From: Ornithodoros turicata
Taxonomy: Eukaryota > Arthropoda > Arachnida > Ixodida > Argasidae
NCBI RefSeq assembly: GCF_037126465.1
Contig: NW_026999326.1
Location: forward strand, 1,550,001 to 1,614,000
Reading direction: 5' to 3'
Length of the DNA stretch: 64,000 nt
The notes beneath the pieces were generated by a model, which had not been told where the DNA came from, ran no database searches, and saw only the letters and a program-made list of their open reading frames with translations. Numbering within the stretch: the stretch's first letter is position 1; the number at the start of each line of letters is the position of its first letter. Position numbers and translations under genes: made by a program. Below, in pieces: positions 54,365 to 64,000 of the stretch.

Positions 54365-57300
54365 GTTTTATTATACATGTTAGCGGCATTTTTCTAGGCA
54401 ATGACAGTATACTACATCATTATGTACAGTAAGTCTAATGGTCGTCGCTTGGACTCGATCATCCATTCGGGTTCGGTTCGTCGTGATATGTGCGGCGTAT
54501 ATGTCGCGCGATGCAGCTATCACGTCACTTACGCACAGTTTTTTGAGTTTCTTTGCGTAGGTCTTCGAGCACAGCTTTTTGAGGAGTCTGTCGTTGCGGG
54601 GATCCCAGGACCCTAGGGCACCAACAACGACGGCTTCAATGGACACTCGTTGGAAACGTCGCTGAAGGTTTCCTTCACTGTCTGGTATTTTCTCTCTTTT
54701 TCTTTTCGGGCTTCGAGAAGGGCAGATATCCGATTTTCAGCACACTCGACGATTATTGCTTCTTCTCCTTTCTGAAGGACGAGGTCCGGCCGCAGCGCTG
54801 TGACTCCAATGGGTTGATTTTTCGCCATTATTGTGTATCGGCCACTGGCTGCCTTTTTGATCCTGTCCACAACACGGTTGTGCCTGCCGGTCATGGCCGC
54901 ACTCTGCCTCATGCAGTGGCATACTACATGCGGCAGCGTTTCGCTGGCGTATTCGCATCTTCGGCATCTAGTGTCACCTCCTGATTGCCAAGGCCGTGCA
55001 CCATTGAGTGGGAGGAGGTTCAACCTTGCCTTGTGAATGAACCTCCAATCAGAGAACCCGGTATAGGTGCCGCCGCGAATAAAATGGCTGCTCGAAGGGT
55101 CCGCTGCGACGCACTCCATTACCTTTCCCTGATTGGGGGGGGCTTTTAAGGCTTTCGTCTCGACGATTGCTGAGTTCCTTTCGAAGGGTGGCAATCACGC
55201 GCCTTCTTTGCAGTGCGGTGACGCTGCAACTACCGCATGTAAGGCACGGCTCTTTGTCAGTGAACTCCCACGTGATTTGCAGGCGCCGAGAGGCTTTCCT
55301 AGCCTCTGTCCATATGTTTCTCAGGCCTGACGCGGGGGCACGGAATTCACCTTCATTTTCGCCTGAGAGGAAGTCTTCTATGTCGCGCTCGGTTACCTTT
55401 CGCCGAAGCGTTCCCTCGGTGGTGCTTTCCAGTGCATTCCATGCCAGGATCTTGGCCTCTTCGTCTTTCGATGTAAGCAGCTTGAACGCACTGTCGATGC
55501 GAGACAGGTCGCTCAACTCGGCAGCTAAAGGAATGGCGCACGCTCCGGAATTTTTGCTGCCGTAAAGGTAGTCGTTCGTAGCCCCTGTGGGCAAGTACAG
55601 CGTCTTTTTCAGGAGTGGTCGGAGTGCGTTGTCAAGTTTCTGCCACTTCACACTACAGTCTTCCCCAGTGTACCAAGCCGCATTTCAAAATTCAGCGCTG
55701 GGAAGACGAATGTCTTGACTGCGTCCAGTCGTTGCCAGGGGGACAACATGGAGTTCAGGATCTTCTGGCCGGTGGCGATGGCATCGCTGAATGTTGAGCC
55801 TTCGGGCAAGATGTTGAATCCCACCGGCTTTCCGAGGAAGGGGTGACTGCCAAATTCCTCCAGCGCCGGTATAGGATCGCCTAGCACTGTGAAGGTTGTA
55901 TCCCTGAGTCCCACGGGTCGCCTGCCGGACGGATGGAGGGTCTTGCACTTTCGAGGATTTAGTTGCAGCCCTAACTTCGTGGACATGGACGCCACCAAGT
56001 CGATGCATGTTTGTAGTGTCGTAGGGTCAGGAGCCAGGGCTGTAATATCGTCAGCGTATGCTAAGATGCGATGTTCTTTTCCTTCCCCTTGGATTCTCCT
56101 TATGATCGGGTCCACCACCAGGTTGAACAGCAAGCCGCTCAGCGGCCATCCCTGACGAATACCAGCCCGTGTAGGTATCGGCTCGGTGCATCCATTGCTG
56201 CTCAGTACGGTGGTCGTGTTTTCCGAGTATAGGTCCTGGATTACTTCTACAAATGTTGCACCAGTCCCTGCTCCTGTGACGGCGTCCACTAGGGCATTGT
56301 GTGGAACAGATCCGAATGCGTTTGTGTAATCCAGCATCCCTACACATAGTTCCTTTCCTCCACTGCGTGCGTTGTTGAACCTTTCCTGCAACACGAAGTT
56401 GTGTTCGAACACACCATCGTGAGACAGGAATCCCTTCTGGCATTTCGATAAGACTTCTTCGTCCTGGATCCAGCATTGCAGCCTGGAGGCCCAACATCCC
56501 GCATAAAGTTTTGCAATCGTCCTCCCGAGAGAGATGGGCCTCCAGCTTGATGGGTCCTGGCGGTCTCCTTTCTTGTAGATCAGCACCGTCCTGGTGGCAC
56601 GCCAGCTGCTCGGTACCCGCCTGTATAGAAGGCACACATTGAATACTGCTGCCAGGAAGTAGCATCCCGGGTCAACAGCCTTCTAGTGGGCGTATGTCAG
56701 CTGGTCGTCTCCAGGAGCTGTGCTTTCGCAGCGGCGTAGGCGAGCTCTCACTTCTTCTGGCGAGAATGGCTCTGAGTTGATTCCCTCTTTCGCCGGTGTC
56801 CTGCTACAAAGTAGTTCGGTGTCCGCTTGTTTCTCCTCCCATACATGGCGGAAGTGGTCTGTAAGCACTTGGGTCCCCTGCGTGATAAGCCTCACGGCCT
56901 GGCGTCTGTTCCTTTTGTACAGCCGCTGGATGCATCGCGGGTTGTCTGGGTTGATTTGCCTCCTGGGTCCATCCTGATGCGGTGTATTACGGATCTTGAC
57001 TGCGGCGGCAATAACTTCGGTGGCATCTGCTAGCGTCTCCTCAAAGGAGGTCCAGGATGACACTGACTTTGCTGAGTCCAGGTGTTTCTTCACTTCGTTG
57101 ACGAACTCCTGAAGCAGGTCTTCAGGGATATCGTCGGTGTCGGCCTGAGGGCTCTGTCTTGTGGGTATTGGCGTCTCAGTAGGGGGACCACTGCAGTTCA
57201 GAGCTGGATCGGCTAGCTCCGCGCTGGTTGTCGGACCATTGTGGGAGGCGTCATTCTCTGGAGTAGCACTGAGGGCGATCGTTGATACAAAGACGGAGGA

Positions 57301-57388
57301 GTAGCCTGCTTCGCCGCCCTCATGGCTGTGGGGAGCGTCGTTCTCCATGATCGTCACGTCCTGTGTACAGTACACTACACTTTGTACA
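54365..57388 (-). mobile_element. RLE retrotransposon copy D, 5'-truncated, full U2 junctions
   Basis: U2 nt 1-37 lies upstream (57425-57389) and the U2 3' part downstream (54364-54216), so this is a complete insertion of 3.0 kb. The 5' UTR and zinc fingers are missing, as expected for an aborted reverse transcription. A 14-bp tandem duplication marks the 5' junction (57371-57398). Confidence 0.9.
54369..57375 (-). pseudogene. RT-endonuclease protein of copy D, frame-damaged
   Basis: Frames 57375-56683, then after one TAG (a W in sister copies) 56637-55648, 55651-55049 and 55194-54613. RT is complete: VLIYKKGDRQDPSSWRPISL, CVGMLDYTNAFGSVPH (motif A), AGIRQGWPLSGLLFN (B), LAYADDITAL (C). The C-terminal part has a CCHC (CRRCEYASETLPHVVCHC) and the endonuclease core RPDLVLQKGEEAIIVECA, a PD-(D/E)XK-type fold. 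The last segment GALGSWDPRNDRLLKKL...SRDIYAAH is the family's closing motif. One nonsense and about three frameshifts inactivate it. Confidence 0.85.
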
Positions 57389-57398
57389 CTACACTTTG
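57371..57398 (-). repeat. 14-bp perfect tandem duplication at the 5' junction of copy D
   Basis: TACACTACACTTTG occurs at 57371-57384 and 57385-57398. On the element strand it is CAAAGTGTAGTGTA twice; the first ten bases are U2 nt 28-37. Confidence 0.9.
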
Positions 57399-57425
57399 AT
57401 CTTAGCCAAAAGGCCGAGAAGCGAT
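57389..57425 (-). ncRNA. RNU2: U2 snRNA gene, 5' part (minus strand, nt 1-37)
   Basis: Reversed, it is identical to 51608-51644. The RLE copy D follows at nt 37. Confidence 0.95.
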
Positions 57426-57693
57426 AACAGTTACACGTCCATCTTTCGCTCTGGTCACGGTCGCGGCACCTGCCTCCTCGGGTGTCACGTCGCCAAATTC
57501 AACATGATGTGGTACGTGTAAGAAGCACTAGAATGATAGTCGGACTGCATGAAACGCGCATGTTAGTGGACGGAACTCGTGTTTCTTTTTCCCTTGTATC
57601 CGCCAAAAGACAGAAAAGAGATATAGACTGCACGTCTCCCCCTTTCGCTTCTGTCGCAGTCTCGCCTTCTACGTCCGCGCGTGGCACGTCGCC
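57426..57693 (-). promoter_or_regulatory. U2 snRNA upstream (promoter) region, minus strand
   Basis: It is nearly identical to 51340-51607. Such conservation between oppositely oriented units suggests concerted evolution or recent duplication. Confidence 0.65.
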
Positions 57694-57852
57694 AGTTTGG
57701 GCATATGGTATATGGGTACGGAACACTAGGGTGTTAGTACTAATGCATCACGGCCCGTGAGATAAAAATGATTGATTGGAAATTGCAAGCGAGACAGAGA
57801 GAGAGAGAGAGAGAGAGGGAGGGAGGGAGAGAGAGAGAGAGAGGGAGGGAGG

Positions 57853-57884
<32 letters not shown>

Positions 57885-57892
57885 GATAGAGA

Positions 57893-57950
<58 letters not shown>

Positions 57951-58181
57951 ATTAATGAATGAATGAATGAATGAATGAATGAATGAATGAATGGTGTACC
58001 CTAGTGGCCAGACATTTCGAGTGGTTGTCCCCAGTGTGTTCTGTGTCTATGTCTGCTGTAGTTTCCCTGCTTTGCTTGGTGTTGTTTCTACGCTTCCCTC
58101 TTTTGCCTGTCTCTGGTCATCATGGCTGATGCTTATTGGTGCTGTTTCCGAATTTTTCTTTTTGTTTTTTGATTTGAGACG
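57694..58181 (-). repeat. U2 repeat spacer, reversed, with microsatellite
   Basis: The microsatellite (about 57793-57991) mixes AG and GGGA units with AGATAG, then AATG. The Arg/Glu-rich frames here are artefacts of the repeat. Confidence 0.85.
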
Positions 58182-58330
58182 GGTGGGCTACACCTGGAGG
58201 TAGTGCAATACCAGGGCAACCCTTGACAGTGCCGAGGCGAGCTTCATACACATTGTCTCGGGCCAAAAATAAGATTAATATCGTGAGTCCAAATAGGGCT
58301 CGTATCAGATATTAAGCTGATAAGAACAGA
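58182..58330 (-). ncRNA. RNU2: U2 snRNA gene, 3' part (minus strand, second unit)
   Basis: It matches the other 3' parts, with a few changes near the Sm-site stem. RLE copy E joins at 58331. Confidence 0.9.
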
Positions 58331-58446
58331 GTTTATTCATGATGTTAGTTGCTTTATACATGTAGCATGGGTTGTTAATATTTTGATTTAGCAAAATACC
58401 ACTCTATCAACTATTTACATGGTTTCTTTGGGGGCTTGTTTGGAGG

Positions 58447-59542
58447 TCATGTTCTGGCAACGTGTGCTGCGTATATGTCCCTGGTGGTCGCGATGACGGA
58501 GCTCACGCAGAGCTTCTTTATCTTCTTAAGATACGTTCGCGAGCAGACCCGTCGAAGGAAGCGGTCGTTTTCGGGGTCCCAGGACCCTAAGGCTCCGACG
58601 ACTACTGGCTCGATGGTGACGCGCTGATACCTTCGTTGTAGGAACTCCTTCACGGGCTGGTATTTCGTGATTTTTGCGGCACGAGCTTCTTGCAGGGCAG
58701 AGGGGCGATTGTCGAATGGGCAGGATGTCGACGATCACGGCCTCTTCTCCATGGGCGAGCAGGAGGTCTGGGCGCAGCTGGGTGTCACCAACGGGGCGGT
58801 TCTCGGAAACAACGGTGAACTTTGACGCCGAGGCGGACTTCACTCGCTCGACAACGGAGTTGTGTCTCGCCGTTAGGGCCCGGCTTTGGGTCATGCAGTG
58901 GCACACGACGTGAGGGAGGGTCTCAGCCTGGTACCCACACTTGCAGCAGCGCTTGTCACTGTGGCTCCAGGCTCGTGCACCGTTAAGTGGAAGGAGGTTT
59001 AACCTGGCTCGATGAATGAACCTCCAGTCCGCGAACCGGGTGCAAAAGCCTGTCCTGAGGAAGTGGGTGCTGGCGGCGTCCAGGCCGGCGCTTTCGACTG
59101 CCTTTCCTTGGCTGGGCAGGCTGTGGAGTTGCTGGGTGCGCTCAACGTCCAGCTGGTCGCGCATAGTGCGCATGATGTGCCGTCTCCAGCGCGCTGTCAT
59201 CGTCTTGTCTTTGCGGGTGATGGCGATGCCACCTTCCAGGGTCCAGTTGACGTCCAGACGGCGGGAGGCCTTTCTTGCTTCCGTCCATACATTGCGGAGT
59301 TCGTTTGAGGAGGATCTGAAAGGCCCCTCTGTGTCCCCAGCGAGGAAGATTTCGGCGTCACTTGGCGTGCACATGGTCCGCAGGCGCTTCGAAACCGTGT
59401 TGAGGAGGTCGTCTTGGGCTGCCCTGGCGATGCCAGGATCACGTGATGTCAGGAGCTTGAAGGCGCAGTCAATTCTTGCAATGTCACTGGTTTCTGCGGC
59501 CAGCGGGATACGGCGGGATACGGCTGCGGCCAGCGGCTTCAA
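58447..59542 (-). pseudogene. RLE element protein copy E, C-terminal endonuclease part
   Basis: After the deletion: TSDIARIDCAFKLLTS, the zinc-binding CCKCGYQAETLPHVVCHC, and the endonuclease core RPDLLLAHGEEAVIVDIL. A frameshift near 58735 moves the closing VGALGSWDPENDRFLRRV...TRDIYAAH block to another frame (58653-58447). RT motifs B and C and the thumb are missing. Confidence 0.85.
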
Positions 59543-61586
59543 TTATGGCATTGTGGGTGATCGACCTAAAAGCGTTGAAGAAGTCAAGGAACGCCGCGCA
59601 GAGGTCCTTGTTGTTTGTCCTTGCCTCGTCGATGCGGTGTTGCAAGATAAAATAGTGTTCAAACACGCCATCGTGGGGCATGAATCCTTTTTGGGAGGGG
59701 CACAAGACCTCTTGCTGTTGGACCCATGAGTGGAGTCTTGCTGCCAGGCAACCTGTGTATAGTTTGTTGAGCGTCCTCGCAATGGTGATGGGCCTCCAGT
59801 TGGCGATGTCGTCCGGGTTTCCTTTCTTGTAGATTAAGACGGTGGTTGATGTCCTCCAGGTGTCAGCTCCTCCAGGCACACGCTTGTACTTCAGGCACAC
59901 GTTGAAGATAGAGGCCATAAAGGTCCCATCTGGATCCACATCGAGCCAGTGCCTGTATGTTATGCGGTCATCGCCAGGGGCCGTGTTTTCGGATTTGGCT
60001 GCTTTTCGCCGCACCTCCTGAGGGCTGAAGTATCCGAGATCGACTTCAACTGATGCCCTTGGTCTTTCACGAAGCAGGCCGGTATCGCACTCTTCATGTT
60101 GCCATGTCGAGGAGAAGAATTCCTCTACATCGTCGCTTGGTATGCCGCACTTCCTTGACTGTCCATCACAGATAAGCCGCACAGCTTGTCTCCTGTTGCG
60201 GCGGTACAGCTTCTGTATTTGCCTTGGGTCATCCGGATTTATCTCCCTTGGACGTGTGGTGCCTTCTCTAGGGGTCGGTAGGCGCACAGCATCTGCAGTT
60301 GCTCTTGTTGCCTCTTCCAGGATCTGTTCAAAGATGGACCAGTTTTCATCTGTTGGTTCCAAGTCCAGTATCTGGTGCACTCTAGGGACGAAGATTGACA
60401 GCAGGAAGTCCTCGCTGAGGGAAGGAGGCTGTTGCTCATTTTCCGGCCCCGTGTTGTTGTCGTCCGGCGTGCCACTGTGCGCGTCTTCCTCCATTGGAAT
60501 GGGGGGTGAGTCCAAGGAGAGCTCAGGTGTGGCCGAGCGTGACGGTGGGCTCAGGTTTGTGACAGAAGTCTCATGGCTGGCTCCTGGAAGTGTTGCTGTG
60601 TGCGGCGTCAGTAATGAAGCGGGGGCAGTGGTTGCGGAGGCGTGGAGGTCACCGTTGTCTTGCTCCTCGGACGGCGGAGCAGAAGGAATGGGTGTGGCGA
60701 TGAGGTGGTCCCCATTGTGCTCTTCCTCAGGCATGGTCTCATCTCCGGGCTCTGGGAGCGGGTCGCTCGCACGACTGCGCGTAATTCTTGCGGCCCTGGC
60801 TGCTTCCCGGCGATCCCATACCGTGTGGTTGTGAAGGCCCTTCCGGCTAGGGAACGACTCCTGGCACACTTCGCAGACGTGGGGAAATGAGGTGTGGTTT
60901 CCTCCCTGCTCATGGTTGTGGCCGTGCCTACATTTGTGGGAAGTAGGCCGACTTTTCAACGGCTGGTTGCATATGCTGCAGTGGTAGAGGACCTCCCTGA
61001 TGCGGTGGCCGTGGGCCTGTTCAAGGTGACGGGTCAGGGATTGCCTCTGGCTTGTCCATACTGCAGACCGGAATGCTAGGGTGCAGCCTTCCTCGGGACA
61101 CACAAAATGGTCCGGCAGAGGGAAGAAAACAGTGAGCGCTGCGTTGCTCCTTTCTGGCTGCCGCGGCCCGTGGCACAACGAAAGCTCGCCCGATGGGCTC
61201 ACCTCCGTGGCCGTCACGTCCTCGAGCGAAGGGGTCCCACAGAACGGCGTCCTCATGGAGGACATAAAGACCGCTCCTTCCCCACAGTGTAAAGGGTTGT
61301 GGGGCTGCGGCAGTAGAGGCTCGCAAGGGCCGTCGTTCGACGTGGCTGTTGGGGTCCTGGGCATTGGGAGCGGGAGGATGGGCGTCCGTGAGCCATCTCG
61401 TGGCTGTCCAGGGTCCACGGCTTCCCGGGCATCCGATGCGGGCCGGCAGGCAGGCAGGCGGGTCCTGCCTTCGTCGGTGCCCTCCTGGGCGGCAGAGGGT
61501 ACAGAGGTCCACGGCGGGAAGTCGCCTGCTTCGTGGCTGGTCGTGGTCGGGCGGCGCATCTCGCTGGTCGAGGCTGGCGGGGGCAT
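59484..61586 (-). pseudogene. RLE element protein copy E, N-terminus to RT motif A
   Basis: Start taken at about the methionine of MPPPASTSEM; the frame itself is open to 61853 through the UTR. Zinc fingers: CPEEGCTLAF...HLEQAH, CSICNQPLKSRPTSHKC, CEVCQESFPSRKGLHNH. Then NPDDPRQIQKLYRRNRRQAV, SENTAPGDDRITYRHW, VLIYKKGNPDDIANWRPIT and CAAFLDFFNAFRSITH (RT motif A). It then runs into the deletion junction and a foreign tail. Three fingers are more than typical NeSL proteins carry. Confidence 0.85.
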
Positions 61587-61622
61587 GGTCACCAGGTGGC
61601 CAGCCCCAGGGCAGGCTGCTTC

Positions 61623-61850
61623 AGGAGGGGGCAATGAGCCAAGCCCAGAAAGGGCCCTCCCTTTGCGGACATTCAACGCCCTGAAAAGGGCGGTAGGCAG
61701 CAAACGGCCTACTTGGTGCCACCTGCGAGGTGAAGAGTGGCTGCTTCGGGCAAGGGGCAATAAACCAAACCCCCACAGGGGCCTTGTCCTTGGCTGGCGC
61801 GCTAGTCGCCCTGAGAAGGGCGGTACACGACAAGGTGTACTCGTCGCCAC
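61623..61850 (-). ncRNA. Duplicated structured-RNA module in the 5' UTR of copy E
   Basis: Module 1 (61826-61746) and module 2 (61696-61623), read on the minus strand, follow the plan seen in copies B and C: TACCGCCCTTCTCAGGGCG, then a GCCCC-TGT-GGGG hairpin and GTTTGGTTTATTGCC. The outer GAGAGTGG/CCACTCTT stem is retained. Confidence 0.6.
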
Positions 61851-61880
61851 CACTCTCAGGCCTTTTGGTGATCGAAAGTA

Positions 61881-64000
61881 CTGTTCAGAATATTTATTAA
61901 CGCTATGACTATTTACATGCGAAATTCGGTCACTCCATTACTCGAGCAAACAAATAAAAGCCGACAAACAGTAAATATGTATACAACAATGAAAGTACAA
62001 TACACGATGAAAATGCACTTTATATATACACCTTTACAGTCCACCCTGTCAGGCGAGGCCTAAACGGGCGTATTCCTCAGAATCACCTTCCCATTTATTA
62101 GGCGAATATATCTCGTGCCCCACCTCCTTAGAAACACCGCTTCACCAAGTTCTATGAGCTGTCTTTCCAAGTGACCTACAACTATTTTACGCGGGCGAAT
62201 CAAAGCTGGAAACATGGGCATACGTCGTCTATGCCTCGCCACTGAAATACACCTGTTGTGCCAAGCCACAAAGAGAGCCGCCACTGTGATTAGATTCTCG
62301 AACCTAGAGCGTCTACCTCTGCGGGGATTGCAAGGAAACCCGAACATCCTACTAACCAAAGTAAGAAGCGTTCTCGTCTGTGCGCACTCTTGAATCGCAT
62401 GCTTGTTTGATTCCTCGTATGTGCAGCTAGGACATGTGGACACCGCCGTAACGCCCCATCTGACCAAACGATCCCGAGTGGGCAGTACACCGGATGCAAC
62501 TTTCCATAAAAAATCTTGCAGGTCACTTGGTAAGTCACGACGTGTGAGTTCAATCCAATTCGCGTTGACATTTTGTACTGATGGCAATGGGTCCACACGC
62601 CTCGCACACATTTGTTCGCAAATTCGTGAAACAGGTACTGCCTGTATAGCCACTTGCGGAAACATCTGTTGCACCTCTAAAAACATGCCGGTGATCATGT
62701 GATATAACAGTGGAGTGCTCTCAGCGCCCGGGCACAAGTTGCCTAAGGCACGTGGAACCAATACTCTACGGCGTGGGCCAAGAAAATACATAACCAGTGG
62801 TCTTGCCAAACACTCTACATCATCAAGCATGTTCAGAACATTCCGAGTTGCGAGCAAGGTACAAAATGTTGGGAAGCATGGCAGACCCCAACCCCCTTCA
62901 CTTCGCGCAAGTCGTAACACATTTCGCGATACAAGTTCAGTCTGACCGTTCCAGAAAAAGCGGAAACACAGTGACGTAAAGCGCGTGCTGAACACCATCG
63001 GCGGGCGCGCAACTCTAGCAACGTACCAGAGTTTAGCGCTGAACACAGATTTAATTAAGTAGGCTCTTTCCTGAAATGACAGTTGAAAGCTGCGCGCAAC
63101 GGCTATTTTCCCCTCTAACTCTGTCAATAACAGGTTCCAATTATCAGAGGCTACCCCTGCTTTGTCAAAATGCACTCCCAACAAGGTCAAGCAATCGGTG
63201 GGGGTTACTCCAGCAGGGAGGTCTGGACGCACGTTTCCGATAGCAAGAGCCTTACTTTTATCCCTGTTTAACCGTGCTCCCGAAAATCGAGCATATTCGT
63301 CAAAAACACCAAAGGCGTTCTGCAGGCTTGCTACCTCTCTCAAATCCAAAACAATGTCATCTGCATAAGCGGTAGCAGACACGATACTTCCACCTGGTAA
63401 GGGGAGTCCCATTATCGACCTGTTTTGGTTCAGCCTTCGTAAGAGAGGGTCTATACATAACACAAATATCAACGGCGACAAGGGATATCCCTGACGCACC
63501 CCTCTGGTCACATCAAAATTGCTCGTCACTCTACCATTGAGAATTAAACAACTCTGCAGATTAGTATACAGTGAATTCATGAGAAACACAAAATGATCAG
63601 AAAAACCAAAACTTCTTAGTACACTGTATATATATCCATGCTCAATACAGTCAAAGGCTTTCGATCAAAGGCTCTTGATCCCAGGAAACGACCAAGCCGC
63701 TCCTCAGGTGGGTATCGGTGTACGCTATAATGTCTCGAATGAAAACAAGCGATGAAAATATTGATCTTCCGGGCACTGCCGCTGTCTGATACTGGGAAAC
63801 TACGTAAGGAAGTGCCTCTCTTAGACGCTTTGCAAAAAGAGCAGCCACCAACTTATAATCAACATTCAGGAGGGTAATAGGGCGCCATGACTTTGGATCA
63901 CGCGCCTCGGCTTGGTCGCCTTTGGGAATAAGCACAATGCGGCCCTTCCTAAACGATTCCGGCACATTTCCTGTTCTCAGGAACTCGTTGACTACTTTGA
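61881..64000 (-). mobile_element. Tx1/L1-group retrotransposon copy 2 (3' part; continues beyond the window)
   Basis: The element enters from beyond 64000 and ends ATTCTGAACAG at 61881, next to copy E. Its ORF2 is about two thirds identical at the protein level to copy 1 by eye, so it is a different subfamily, yet the 3' junction is the same. Confidence 0.85.
62060..63965 (-). pseudogene. ORF2 of the Tx1-type element copy 2 (RT and C-terminus)
   Basis: 63965-63651 gives GRIVLIPKGDQAEARDPKSW and GLVVSWDQ; a short duplication or insertion near 63660 shifts the frame inside motif A. The second frame, 63589-62060, is open for 509 residues: GVRQGYPLSPLIF (B), AYADDIVLDL (C), then the thumb-like RFTSLCFRFFWNGQTELVSR and the zinc segment CPSCTYEESNKHAIQEC. 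Only one lesion is seen in 1.9 kb, so this copy is younger than copy 1. Confidence 0.8.

Larger units (their letters stand above)
58331..61880 (-). mobile_element. RLE retrotransposon copy E, with 5' UTR, internal deletion in RT
   Basis: It runs from the U2 3' junction (58331) to the 5' end (TTTCGATCACC at about 61879), where a Tx1-type element is attached. It is the most complete 5' half in the window. About 0.9 kb is deleted at about 59530, between RT motif A and the endonuclease region. Confidence 0.9.

Noticed and set aside
57768..57966. Arg/Glu-repeat frames on the plus strand
   Set aside because: They translate the AG-rich microsatellite of the reversed U2 spacer.

Overview
This window is eukaryotic. 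Genes are split by GT-AG introns, non-LTR, LTR and cut-and-paste transposons are nested in one another, and U2 snRNA genes lie in repeats. The mix (CACTA, PIF/Harbinger and hAT transposons, Ty3/gypsy elements, many short TIR elements, BEN and MADF domains) suggests an arthropod; a chelicerate such as a hard tick is my best guess, not proven. I found no intact single-copy host gene.

Region 1 (about 1-22.5 kb) is a four-level nest. A minus-strand CACTA/EnSpm transposase pseudogene (about 22.5 kb down to 2.9 kb) is split by an element with TTAA target duplications (ends 4070 and 20139). That element is split by a PIF/Harbinger transposon (4254-19704, TAA duplication). The Harbinger carries two convergent, spliced, apparently intact genes: a 430-aa DDE transposase (+) and a 303-aa MADF-domain partner (-). 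In intron 3 of the transposase gene sits a Ty3/gypsy element (6513-10828) with two identical 166-bp LTRs and a perfect ACCG duplication, so it arrived recently.

Region 2 (22.5-43.5 kb) holds a near-perfect hairpin, a tandem LTR-internal-LTR-internal-LTR array of a miniature LTR retrotransposon, an eight-exon BEN-domain pseudogene with two nonsense codons, several short inverted-repeat elements, and a decayed gypsy element (35606-42534) interrupted by a hAT transposon with a perfect 8-bp duplication.

Region 3 (43.5-64 kb) is the striking part: a cluster of U2 snRNA repeat units in which every U2 gene seen is broken. Endonuclease-type (RLE, R2/NeSL-group, Utopia-like) retrotransposons sit after U2 nucleotide 37, and their 3' junctions return to U2 at about nucleotide 40. 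Five RLE copies are present, from at least two diverged subfamilies, all internally deleted, truncated or frame-damaged. Two diverged Tx1/L1-group (APE-type, Keno-like) elements abut the 5' end of RLE copies at the same junction. The array changes orientation at about 53.785 kb. The RLE elements begin with a duplicated structured-RNA module whose stems show compensatory changes between copies. The U2 spacer carries a microsatellite at the same place in each unit, with a different repeat composition each time.

All exon models come from reading splice signals and frames by eye. Family names (Utopia, Keno, CACTA and so on) rest on motifs recognised in the translations, not on searches.
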